Shown here: in pieces, positions 1 through 5,511 of the stretch
How positions within the stretch are numbered: position 1 is the first letter of the stretch
Layout of the letters: every line of letters begins with the position of its first letter
Origin: Clostridia bacterium
GTDB taxonomy: Bacteria; Bacillota; Clostridia; Oscillospirales; CAG-382
DNA length: 5,613 bases
Direction of reading: 5' to 3'
NCBI GenBank assembly: GCA_017959195.1
Contig: JAGDBE010000213.1
Coordinates: 1 to 5,613, forward strand
Notes under the pieces: generated by a model
Seen by the model: the letters and a program-made list of their open reading frames with translations, nothing else
Databases searched by the model: none
Told to the model about the DNA's origin: nothing
Translations under genes and position numbers: made by a program

Positions 1-26
1 TGAGAGAAAGTAACCAAAGAGAGCCG
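1..26 (-). repeat. Hairpin repeat, right half only (cut by window edge)
   Basis: Bases 2-15 (GAGAGAAAGTAACC) match the right arm of the palindromes at 404-433 and 564-593. The left arm would lie before base 1. Bases 14-24 read CCAAAGAGAGC, the reverse complement of the GCTCTCTTTGG box that precedes the later palindromes, so this copy is in the opposite orientation. That the missing arm exists is inference. Confidence 0.6.
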
Positions 27-109
27 AATTCTTTATGGGTTTGTCGGTGATTTTTTGTGCGAACATAGAGGATATGTGAAATTGGCTTCAAAAAGAATAC
101 GGCTTTTTC

Positions 110-146
110 GTACTTTTCTTGCGCGAGAAAAGTACCAAAAGAGCGC
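110..146 (-). repeat. Palindromic hairpin repeat with flanking box
   Basis: Bases 110-119 pair with 126-135 over ten Watson-Crick pairs (GTACTTTTCT with AGAAAAGTAC); T120 and G125 add a wobble pair, leaving the loop GCGC at 121-124. It is followed by a variant of the box, reading GCGCTCTTTTGG on the minus strand (135-146), so it is oriented like the partial copy at the left edge. The stem resembles the 443-468 copy but differs at two paired positions, and both differences keep the pairing. Confidence 0.75.
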
Positions 147-175
147 GAGTTTTCTTAAAAAGAAACCTCGGTAAA

Positions 176-203
176 GAAAACGCCGAAAAACTCGGCGCTT
201 TTT
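176..203 (+). terminator. Possible intrinsic terminator
   Basis: CGCCGA (181-186) pairs with TCGGCG (192-197) around the loop AAAAC. After one unpaired C (198) comes TTTTT (199-203), which can also pair with the A run at 177-180. A six-pair GC-rich stem followed by a T run fits a rho-independent terminator reading rightward. It could end a gene lying left of the window. It sits in a repeat-rich region, so it could also be part of a repeat. Confidence 0.4.
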
Positions 204-262
204 AGCGAAAACCGAAAAATCTCGAAAAAACACCGCGCCGTGATGTTTTTCGTCGGCTGCAA

Positions 263-290
263 AAATGAAATTTTGATGGAATTTTCATTT
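263..290. repeat. Small AT-rich inverted repeat
   Basis: AAATGAAA (263-270) is the exact reverse complement of TTTCATTT (283-290), with 12 bases between. The stem is weak and its sequence is unlike the other hairpins in this region. No function is evident. Confidence 0.4.
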
Positions 291-314
291 ATGAAGTACG
301 GCGAAAGTCCGCAC

Positions 315-389
315 CCGTCGAAAAAAATCTGCTTGGTATCATATTTGATGTTTGTTGATAATATTTCGGCTATTCTATTTTTTCGACGG
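315..389. repeat. 12-bp inverted repeat pair with a 51-base spacer
   Basis: CCGTCGAAAAAA at 315-326 is the exact reverse complement of TTTTTTCGACGG at 378-389. The spacer is AT-rich. The pair could mark the ends of a small inserted unit or form a long-looped hairpin. No target-site duplication is obvious at its borders. Confidence 0.4.
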
Positions 390-392
390 CAC

Positions 393-433
393 GCTCTCTT
401 TGATTTTACTTTCTCTCACGAGAGAAAGTAAAA
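393..433 (+). repeat. Palindromic hairpin repeat with flanking box
   Basis: The box GCTCTCTTTG (393-402) is followed by an inverted repeat at 404-433: TTTTACTTTCTCT (404-416) pairs perfectly over 13 bases with 421-433 around the loop CACG. Nine bases later (434-442, a variant box GCACTTTTG) a second hairpin begins. Compared with the copy at 564-593, two stem positions differ and both partners change together. Confidence 0.8.
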
Positions 434-468
434 GCACTTTTGGTTCTTTTCCTGCGAGGGAAAAGAAC
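434..468 (+). repeat. Palindromic hairpin repeat with flanking box
   Basis: GTTCTTTTCC (443-452) pairs with GGGAAAAGAAC (458-468) over ten Watson-Crick pairs, with a further T453-G458 wobble and loop GCGA. The preceding GCACTTTTG (434-442) resembles the box next to the other copies. It is the partner of the 404-433 hairpin in a two-hairpin unit. Confidence 0.8.
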
Positions 469-552
469 GTATATCGTTTTCCCTTTGAGATGAAAATATC
501 AAATTTGCAGTTTGTTCGCACTGAATATCGGCTATATTCTTTTAAGGTTTCC

Positions 553-593
553 GCTCTCTTTGGGTTCCTTTCTCTCCCCCGAGAGAAAGGAAC
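553..593 (+). repeat. Palindromic hairpin repeat with flanking box
   Basis: The box GCTCTCTTTGG (553-563) precedes a perfect 13-pair stem, GTTCCTTTCTCTC (564-576) with 581-593, and the loop CCCC. This is the best-formed hairpin of the cluster. Fourteen bases later another hairpin follows, repeating the two-hairpin layout at 393-468. Confidence 0.85.
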
Positions 594-632
594 AAAGACA
601 GTTTTTCTTGTACTTTTTTCAAAAAAGTACAA
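594..632 (+). repeat. Palindromic hairpin repeat, AT-rich copy
   Basis: TTGTACTTTT (608-617) pairs with AAAAGTACAA (623-632) around a five-base loop (TTCAA). It holds the place of the second hairpin in the unit that starts at 553. It lies 16 bases upstream of the -35 element of the ylxM promoter, so it marks the right end of the cluster. It lacks a T run directly after the stem, so it is a poor terminator. Confidence 0.7.
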
Positions 633-648
633 TCTCTGTTTTTTCCTC

Positions 649-677
649 TTGACAAATGAAAAAATATAATATATAAT
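649..677 (+). promoter_or_regulatory. Consensus sigma-A promoter of the ylxM-ffh operon
   Basis: TTGACA (649-654), exactly 17 bases, then TATAAT (672-677): both hexamers are perfect matches to the housekeeping consensus at the ideal spacing. A second TATAAT overlaps upstream (665-670) but is too close to the -35 element. Transcription should start about 683-685, giving a leader of some 45 bases before ylxM. A promoter this strong suits genes needed at high level (SRP, S16). Confidence 0.9.
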
Positions 678-684
678 ATAAAGG

Positions 685-707
685 CTGTAAACAAAAAAAC
701 TTTACAG
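685..707 (+). promoter_or_regulatory. Inverted repeat at the 5' end of the operon transcript
   Basis: CTGTAAA (685-691) is the exact reverse complement of TTTACAG (701-707), separated by CAAAAAAAC. It begins at or within a base or two of the predicted transcription start. It could be a 5' stem-loop that protects the mRNA, or a repressor operator. The half-site loosely recalls BirA operators, but the spacing is much shorter than theirs, so I do not assign a regulator. Confidence 0.45.
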
Positions 708-714
708 AGAAGAC

Positions 715-721
715 GGCGGTG
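715..721 (+). promoter_or_regulatory. Ribosome binding site that decides the ylxM start
   Basis: GGCGGTG matches the Shine-Dalgarno GGAGGTG with one mismatch and ends six bases before ATG 728. It overlaps the alternative GTG start at 719, whose own upstream signal (GAGAAG at 706-711) is partly inside the leader inverted repeat. Confidence 0.5.
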
Positions 722-727
722 AAAAGA

Positions 728-1057
728 ATGGCACTTGACAAAATAAGGCTGTCCATGCTGTATGATTTTTACGGTCCGCTGGTCAGCGAAAAGCAGCGTG
801 AAGCTCTTGAAATGTACATAAACGAGGACTATTCTCTTGCGGAAGTTGCGGAGAACATCGGCATTTCGCGTCAAGGAGTAAGAGAGCAGATAAAGCACGC
901 CGAAAGCTTTCTTGAAAAGTGTGAAGAGAGTTTAGGTCTTCTCGAAAGAACGAAAAACATATCGAATGATTTGAATAAACTTGAAGAATCCGTAAAAAAC
1001 GACGGAAAAACGGCAAAAATACTTAAGGATATACGAAAAAATATCACATTTGAATGA
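728..1057 (+). CDS. ylxM: YlxM family helix-turn-helix protein, SRP-associated
   Basis: This is a 109-residue protein of the YlxM/p13 family, the small acidic partner encoded just before ffh in Firmicutes. The family is thought to act with the signal recognition particle, and work in streptococci links it to Ffh and scRNA binding; its exact role is not settled. A sigma-70 region 4-like helix-turn-helix is visible around residues 35-64, with YSLAEVAENIGISRQGVR as its core, followed by a charged helical tail (65-109) likely to form a coiled coil. The opening MALDKIRLSMLYDFYG has the pattern of YlxM N-termini, which supports ATG 728. A GTG at 719 would add only MKR. It is the first gene of the operon and is 14 bases from ffh, so the two are surely cotranscribed. 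Identification is from sequence pattern and gene order. Confidence 0.9.
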   Translation: MALDKIRLSMLYDFYGPLVSEKQREALEMYINEDYSLAEVAENIGISRQGVREQIKHAESFLEKCEESLGLLERTKNISNDLNKLEESVKNDGKTAKILKDIRKNITFE

Positions 1058-1071
1058 TATAAAGGAGAAAA

Positions 1072-2436
1072 ATGTTTCAAAGTCTGACGGAAAGACTGTC
1101 AAATGCCTTGAAGTCTTTCAGAAACAAAGGAAAATTAACGGAAGCCGACGTAAAAGAGGGAATGAGGGAGATAAAGCTCGCCCTGCTTGAAGCCGACGTA
1201 AACTATAAAGTCGTAAAGGAATTCATAAACGCGGCAACCGAAAGAGCGGTCGGCAGCGAGGTGCTTGAAAGCTTAGTTCCGTCCCAGCAGATAGTAAAAA
1301 TAGTAAACGAAGAGCTCATAAAGCTCATGGGCGAGGAAAACAAGAAGCTTACCATTTCCTCAAAGCCGCCGACGGTTGTAATGATGGCGGGACTTCAGGG
1401 CGCGGGTAAGACGACGCATACCGGAAAACTCGCTCTTATGTATAAAAAGCAGGGTAAGAGACCGCTGCTTGCGGCGTGCGACGTTTACAGACCCGCCGCG
1501 ATAAAACAGCTTCAGGTCGTAGGGGAGAGCATAGGCGTTCCCGTGTACGCCGAGGAGAACGAAAAAAATCCCGTTAAAATTGCGAAAAACGCGCTCGAAC
1601 ACGCAAAAGAGCACGGAAACGACATGCTTTTCGTGGATACGGCGGGCAGACTTCATATAGACGAAGAGCTCATGACCGAGCTTCAGAACATAAAAGAAGC
1701 GGTAAACCCGACCGAAATACTTTTCGTAATCGACGCCATGACGGGACAGGACGCGGTAAACGCGGCGCAGGCGTTCAACGAGAAACTTGACGTAACGGGC
1801 ATGGTGCTCACAAAGCTCGACGGCGACACACGAGGCGGAGCCGCGCTGTCCGCGAGATACGTTACCGGAAAGCCGATAAAATTCATCGGAACGGGCGAGA
1901 AAATGGACAACATCGAGCCTTTTTACCCCGACAGAATAGCGTCGAGAATACTCGGCATGGGCGACGTGCTTTCACTTATAGAGAAAGCGCAGCAGGCGAT
2001 AGATGATAAAAAAGCGGCTGAGCTTGAAAAGAAGATGCGCGAGCAGACTTTTACGCTTTCCGACTATCTCGAACAGTTCGACGGACTGCGCAATATGGGA
2101 CCGCTCGACCAGCTTCTCGGAATGATGCCGGGAATAGATAAAAAAGCGCTGCAGAACGTGAATATAGACGAGCGGCAGATAGACCGCATGAAAGCGATTA
2201 TTCTTTCCATGACGCCGGAAGAGCGGGAAAACCCCGACATAATCAACTCGTCGCGGAAAAAGAGGATAGCAAACGGCTGCGGAATGCAGGTTGAAGACGT
2301 CAATAAGCTTCTCAAACAGTTTGAGAACACCAAAAAGATGATGAAGCAGTTCACGTCGGGCAATATGGGCCCCTTCGGCGGCAAAATGATGGCAAGGCAC
2401 TTTAATAAGAACAAGAAGAAAAAGAAGAGAAAATAA
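1072..2436 (+). CDS. ffh: Signal recognition particle GTPase Ffh (SRP54)
   Basis: Ffh binds the signal sequence of nascent membrane and secreted proteins, and with SRP RNA and the receptor FtsY docks the ribosome at the Sec translocon. The 454-residue product has the usual length and three domains. The N domain is a helical bundle at about 1-90. The G domain is at about 100-295: P-loop GLQGAGKTT (107-115), DVYRPAA (137-143), DTAGRLH (189-195), TKLDGDTRGGA (247-257) and GTGEKMD (273-279). The Met-rich M domain is at about 326-430, with the RNA-binding SRKKRIANGCG motif (394-404) and a helix at 408-427. Residue 403 is Cys where Ser is common (GSG). The tail ends in a very basic Lys run (446-454). 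ATG 1072 follows AAAGGAG at 1061-1067. The SRP RNA gene and ftsY are not in the window. Confidence 0.99.
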   Translation: MFQSLTERLSNALKSFRNKGKLTEADVKEGMREIKLALLEADVNYKVVKEFINAATERAVGSEVLESLVPSQQIVKIVNEELIKLMGEENKKLTISSKPPTVVMMAGLQGAGKTTHTGKLALMYKKQGKRPLLAACDVYRPAAIKQLQVVGESIGVPVYAEENEKNPVKIAKNALEHAKEHGNDMLFVDTAGRLHIDEELMTELQNIKEAVNPTEILFVIDAMTGQDAVNAAQAFNEKLDVTGMVLTKLDGDTRGGAALSARYVTGKPIKFIGTGEKMDNIEPFYPDRIASRILGMGDVLSLIEKAQQAIDDKKAAELEKKMREQTFTLSDYLEQFDGLRNMGPLDQLLGMMPGIDKKALQNVNIDERQIDRMKAIILSMTPEERENPDIINSSRKKRIANGCGMQVEDVNKLLKQFENTKKMMKQFTSGNMGPFGGKMMARHFNKNKKKKKRK

Positions 2437-2447
2437 GGTATAATTTT

Positions 2448-2461
2448 GCTTGAAAACAAGC
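2448..2461 (+). other. Small hairpin in the ffh-rpsP gap
   Basis: GCTTG (2448-2452) pairs with CAAGC (2457-2461) around AAAA. No T run follows, so it should not stop transcription. It could mark an RNA processing point that separates ffh from rpsP message; that is inference. Confidence 0.35.
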
Positions 2462-2501
2462 AGTTATAATAAAAAAACATATAAATTCGGAGGAAAACAA
2501 A

Positions 2502-2744
2502 ATGGCAGTAAAAATCAGACTTAAGAGAATGGGCGCAAAGAAGGCGCCGTTTTACAGAGTAGTCGTTGCGGACTCGCGTTTCCCGAGAGACGGACGTTTC
2601 ATCGAAGAAATCGGATACGTAAATCCCTTAACGGATCCCGCGACAGTTGAAGTTGACGGCGAAAAGGCAAAGAAGTGGATTGAGAACGGCGCGCAGCCGA
2701 CAGATACCGTAAAGGCGCTTCTTAAGAAAAAAGGCATTCTTTAA
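2502..2744 (+). CDS. rpsP: 30S ribosomal protein S16
   Basis: S16 is a small-subunit protein that binds 16S rRNA and helps assemble the 30S body. The 80-residue product has the family's length and its typical start, MAVKIRLKRMGAKKAPFYRVVVAD, seen here as MAVKIRLKRMG then KKAPFYRVVVADSR (14-27), followed by PRDGRFIEEIGYVNP (29-43). The C-terminal half carries the usual AxxWIxNGAQPTDTV pattern (55-69 region). GGAGG at 2489-2493 stands eight bases before ATG 2502. The gene follows ffh after 65 bases, a gap with two TATAAT-like hexamers and a small hairpin, so some independent expression is possible. khpA follows after 51 bases. This ffh-rpsP-khpA order is widespread in Firmicutes. Confidence 0.99.
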   Translation: MAVKIRLKRMGAKKAPFYRVVVADSRFPRDGRFIEEIGYVNPLTDPATVEVDGEKAKKWIENGAQPTDTVKALLKKKGIL

Positions 2745-2779
2745 TAAGTTGTCTTCAAAACACTAATAAGGCAACGGTT

Positions 2780-2787
2780 AAGGAGGG
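2780..2787 (+). promoter_or_regulatory. Ribosome binding site that decides the khpA start
   Basis: AAGGAGGG is a near-perfect Shine-Dalgarno. It lies at the right distance from ATG 2796 but only two bases from the in-frame TTG at 2790, which rules the TTG out. Confidence 0.85.
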
Positions 2788-2795
2788 CTTTGTTA

Positions 2796-3038
2796 ATGAA
2801 AGAACTACTTGCGGACCTTGCGAAATCGATTGTCAATTATCCCGAAAAGGTTGTCGTTACCGAAAGAAACGAGGACGATACCATAATTCTGGACTTAAAG
2901 GTTGACGAAAGCGATCTCGGTAAGGTAATAGGCAAACAAGGCAGAATCGCAAAAGCAATCAGAACTCTCATCAGAGCGGTTGCAAACAAAGAGAATAAAC
3001 GCGTGGTCGTTTATATTCTCTACAAATACGATGAATAA
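2796..3038 (+). CDS. khpA: KH-domain RNA-binding protein KhpA (YlqC/YlqC-like)
   Basis: This is an 80-residue single KH-domain protein. The KH signature LGKVIGKQGRIAKAIRTLI spans 41-59, and its GxxG loop is GKQG at 46-49, the part that holds single-stranded RNA. Length and opening (MKELLADLAKSIVNYPEKV) fit the KhpA family throughout. In streptococci and other Firmicutes KhpA pairs with KhpB (Jag/EloR) and affects cell elongation and division through RNA binding; that partner is not in this window. The gene is the last of the ylxM operon, directly followed by a terminator. In relatives the cluster often continues with rimM, trmD and rplS, which are missing here. Recognition of family and start is firm; the physiological role is taken from relatives. 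Confidence 0.95.
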   Translation: MKELLADLAKSIVNYPEKVVVTERNEDDTIILDLKVDESDLGKVIGKQGRIAKAIRTLIRAVANKENKRVVVYILYKYDE

Positions 3039-3073
3039 AAAAATGAGGAAAGCAGTGCTTTCATCATTTTTTT
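3037..3073. terminator. Bidirectional intrinsic terminator between khpA and spoIIE
   Basis: GAAAGC (3048-3053) pairs with GCTTTC (3057-3062). After one G-A mismatch the stem continues as 3037-3046 with 3064-3073, an A-rich left flank and a T-rich right flank. Each strand therefore has a hairpin followed by a U run. It starts at the khpA stop codon and overlaps the spoIIE stop codon (3072-3074), so one element can end both converging transcripts. Confidence 0.85.
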
Positions 3074-5456
3074 AAGCCGCTCTTATTTTTATCACCGCGA
3101 CCGACATATCGTCTTTTTTGACGCAGAGCTCCTTTGATTTTTCGAGAATTTTTCTGGAAAGACTTGCAGGGTCATACGACGCATCGACGTGAATGAGATT
3201 TGCAAGGAAACTCATATCGTCGCCGCTCGGGATAACGCCGTCGGACATCATTATTATCACGTCTCCGCACTCGACGTCGAAGCGCGTGGATTCGGCGGTA
3301 AATGAAGGAATTATGCCGACGGGCGGTGTTGACGAAAATATGCGGTATAGCTTTCCCGCACGCAGAACGTAGGTCGGTGCGGCGCCCGCCTTTATAAAAC
3401 TGCATTTTCCGTCCAGCAGATCCGCTTCGAAAAAGTCAACCGTGGAGAAGCTCTCGCTTTCCTCGTTCTGCGAAATCAGCGCGTTGTTCAAAAGTTCAAG
3501 TACTATGGATTTTTCGGCACGCGTCTCTATCATTCTTTCGAGAAAGACTGAAGAAAGCCGCGACGACAGCGCCGCCTCCCTGCCGCTTCCCATGCCGTCG
3601 CACAGAAAAGCGTAAAAGAAGCCGTTTTCTCCCGAAATGAAGTTTACCGTGTCGCCGTTTATGTCGTCTCTGTCTTTCGGCTCGCTCGAAAGCGCGTATT
3701 CCACGCTTATTTGCGGCGCGCGCTCAAAAGAAAGAATGACGTCCGCGGAATCGGACAGGTCGAAACTCGGATAGGTCGCAAGGTATCCGCATTTTGCGTA
3801 TATGTAGTTTTTGAATTCCTCGGAATTGAACGGGAACTTGTCAACGTTTATGCCCGAAATGCGGGCGGTTCTGCGCCGTTTTGACGAGACGCAGACGGAT
3901 GAGAAATCTATCTGCGCGTCTTTGAGCGCCTGCATTATTTTCGCCTCCGAAACGGCGTCTCGTTCGCTTTCGTCGGTTTCTTTACGCTTTGCGTCAAGTA
4001 TCAGCCGCGCCATGCCGGCGTATTGGGAGGCGATAAGAGCGGAGCCGTTGTTTTTGAGGCTTTTCGCGCAGAGTTCCCTGTATTGATAGTTTATTTCGTC
4101 GCATATCGCTTCAAGCCTTATGCATTTGTCCTTCATATGGTTCCCGAAATCCGATTCGTCGCACGGCTTTTGCGCAAGCACGGAGAAAAGCCCGTTTTTG
4201 AGTTCAAAAATGTCGGTTTTCTTCTTTGCATAGCACATTTCCCCGAGTGCGCACTTTGAGCAGACGTCGGAAAAGGACTTGTCTATCGCAAGATTGACAG
4301 CCGAGAACGACGGATGTTTCTGCTTTTCGGATAATTTTGAAAATACGTCGGAAAGCGAGAACATCGCGTCCGACAGCTTTTTGTGGTAAACGCCTCCGTC
4401 GGACTCCTCTTTAACCGCGGACTTCTTTTTTAGTGCGGGGTATATCTTGAAACTGTCGGGAAGAAACGCAAAAACCGGGAAGAACAGCACGCACGAGCAT
4501 ATAACAGAAGGGGTTAAGGAAAGCGCCGAGGATATGCCGAATGAATATGTCTGACAAACCAGAAACGAAAGCGCAAAAGACGCAAGAGAAGCAAAAAGAC
4601 TTTTCGAAAAGACGAATCCGCATATTATTCCCGAAACCCCCAAAGACGCGCAGAGCGCGGGATTGGAACACGCAAGCCCGCAAATAAGACCCGCAACCGC
4701 CGAGTACATAAATCCGTTTCCCGCGGCAAAAACAAGCGTTATAAGCGCGGAAATGATGAGCTGAACGTCAAAGCCCGCAAAGGAAAACCCCGAAAAAGAC
4801 GAGACGAAGGCAAAGATAAGTGCGTAAACGCATACGGTCTTTACGCTGCGTTTGCTTTTTGAAAAGAGCTCCTTTGATAAAACTACCGAGAAAAAGTACG
4901 TAAAGGAGCAGGCGATGAGAGACGTGGACAATGACGCGGTATATGAGTAAAAGGAAGCTTCAAACTCCGAAAGAATGCGGATAATTCCCGCGGCGGCGCT
5001 TGCAAACGCGCATTCGACTATTCTGGTTTTGACCGAGTCGTCGAATTTCGAGTCGGTAAACGCCTTTCGCGCGGCATAAATAAAGAGGTATATTATAAAA
5101 AACGGAAGCTGCATCCTGTCGTAGGTTATGCAGGCAGCACCCGCGCCCGCAAGCGCGAGCAGCGCGTATCTGTTTCCGGAAACAGAGCATAAAAGCGCAA
5201 TTCCGAACGGATACGCCATAAGCGGAAAACGCGCGATGGAGAGGAAAAACGCAAAAACCGTAAAAAGCGCGTATTTAACGTATTCAAGGCAGGTTTTCGA
5301 GTCGAAATTCCTCTTTGAAGCGAACAAAACGGCTTTTGCTTTAACTCTTGAAAATAAAGAAATGAAATTCTTGCCTGAATCGGACAAGCGTAAGGAAATA
5401 AGGCGGAAAAACGGCCTTTTCTTTTCGCCGTTCTTTGACTGATTTACGTTTTGCAT
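3072..5456 (-). CDS. spoIIE: Stage II sporulation protein E, membrane PP2C-type phosphatase
   Basis: SpoIIE sits at the polar division septum and dephosphorylates the anti-anti-sigma factor SpoIIAA, which frees sigma F in the forespore; it also interacts with FtsZ. The 794-residue product has the family's layout. A basic N-terminal tail (1-55) is followed by about ten hydrophobic membrane segments (61-333), a soluble middle region (about 345-590) and a C-terminal PP2C/RsbU-type phosphatase domain (about 590-794). The metal-binding motifs are intact: DGMGSG (620-625), GAAPTYV (691-697), STPPVGI (709-715), MSDGV (737-741) and DDMSVAV (782-788). The middle region has a Cys cluster, C399-x2-C402-x5-C408. 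ATG 5456 is chosen because AAAGGAAG lies six bases before it; a GTG at 5480 would add eight residues but has no ribosome binding site. The gene converges on khpA and appears to be monocistronic within the window. Confidence 0.97.
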   Translation of the reverse strand: MQNVNQSKNGEKKRPFFRLISLRLSDSGKNFISLFSRVKAKAVLFASKRNFDSKTCLEYVKYALFTVFAFFLSIARFPLMAYPFGIALLCSVSGNRYALLALAGAGAACITYDRMQLPFFIIYLFIYAARKAFTDSKFDDSVKTRIVECAFASAAAGIIRILSEFEASFYSYTASLSTSLIACSFTYFFSVVLSKELFSKSKRSVKTVCVYALIFAFVSSFSGFSFAGFDVQLIISALITLVFAAGNGFMYSAVAGLICGLACSNPALCASLGVSGIICGFVFSKSLFASLASFALSFLVCQTYSFGISSALSLTPSVICSCVLFFPVFAFLPDSFKIYPALKKKSAVKEESDGGVYHKKLSDAMFSLSDVFSKLSEKQKHPSFSAVNLAIDKSFSDVCSKCALGEMCYAKKKTDIFELKNGLFSVLAQKPCDESDFGNHMKDKCIRLEAICDEINYQYRELCAKSLKNNGSALIASQYAGMARLILDAKRKETDESERDAVSEAKIMQALKDAQIDFSSVCVSSKRRRTARISGINVDKFPFNSEEFKNYIYAKCGYLATYPSFDLSDSADVILSFERAPQISVEYALSSEPKDRDDINGDTVNFISGENGFFYAFLCDGMGSGREAALSSRLSSVFLERMIETRAEKSIVLELLNNALISQNEESESFSTVDFFEADLLDGKCSFIKAGAAPTYVLRAGKLYRIFSSTPPVGIIPSFTAESTRFDVECGDVIIMMSDGVIPSGDDMSFLANLIHVDASYDPASLSRKILEKSKELCVKKDDMSVAVIKIRAA

Positions 5457-5462
5457 AATAAA

Positions 5463-5470
5463 CTTCCTTT
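5463..5470 (-). promoter_or_regulatory. Ribosome binding site that decides the spoIIE start
   Basis: On the minus strand this reads AAAGGAAG, six bases before ATG 5456. It lies inside the longer reading frame that begins at GTG 5480, which argues against that upstream start. Confidence 0.7.
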
Positions 5471-5511
5471 CTTTTGACACTTGAAAAAATCATAATTATC
5501 CGATTTTTTTC

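Larger units (their letters stand above)
1..648. other. Non-coding, repeat-rich intergenic region
   Basis: No credible gene lies here. Open frames exist on both strands (for example 240-431 and 352-669 plus, 33-233 minus), but they run through the arms of palindromes, give low-complexity Phe/Ser/Arg/Lys-rich peptides, overlap one another and lack a ribosome binding site. What the stretch does hold is a set of hairpin repeats (listed separately), a terminator-like hairpin near 176-203, and AT-rich spacer. Some spacer text also recurs: GTTTGTT, then ATATTCGGCTAT or ATATCGGCTATAT, precedes both the 404-433 and the 564-593 palindromes. This suggests the cluster grew by duplication of a unit of about 160 bases. 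The left neighbour gene is outside the window, so I cannot tell which transcript, if any, reads in from the left. Confidence 0.8.

Noticed and set aside
33..233. Minus-strand open frame in the left intergenic region
   Set aside because: It is Phe/Arg-rich, crosses the 110-135 palindrome and the terminator-like hairpin, and has no start signal.
1..632. CRISPR array
   Set aside because: The repeats are too few, differ in sequence, are spaced irregularly, and occur in both orientations; no cas gene is present.
1..648. SRP RNA, tRNA or riboswitch near ffh
   Set aside because: I searched by eye for the GGAA-tetraloop SRP domain, tRNA T-loop pattern (GGTTCGANTCC) and a long structured leader; none is visible. 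The ylxM leader is only about 45 bases.
240..669. Open frames at 240-431 and 352-669 (plus) and 375-632 (minus)
   Set aside because: They run through palindrome arms on both strands, overlap one another, are low in complexity, lack ribosome binding sites and resemble no family. Peptides such as these are by-products of the hairpin repeats.
719..727. GTG start for ylxM
   Set aside because: It adds only MKR, overlaps the better GGCGGTG ribosome binding site, and family members begin at the equivalent of ATG 728. It cannot be fully excluded.
542..898. 118-codon minus-strand frame overlapping the ylxM promoter and ylxM
   Set aside because: It is antisense to a well-supported gene and its promoter, and its C-terminal part is the hairpin repeat read backwards.
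1972..2480. Antisense frames over the 3' end of ffh (1972-2400, 2064-2480)
   Set aside because: The Ffh M domain is intact in the sense frame; the antisense products are His/Phe/Leu-rich without recognisable features.
2790..2795. TTG start for khpA
   Set aside because: It is only two bases from the Shine-Dalgarno sequence; ATG 2796 has ideal spacing.
3811..4683. Frames inside spoIIE on either strand (3811-4086, 4023-4259, 4411-4683)
   Set aside because: These are shadows of the spoIIE frame, whose domains and catalytic motifs are complete; none has a ribosome binding site or family likeness.
5457..5480. GTG start for spoIIE
   Set aside because: It has no ribosome binding site upstream, while the AAAGGAAG inside this stretch serves ATG 5456.
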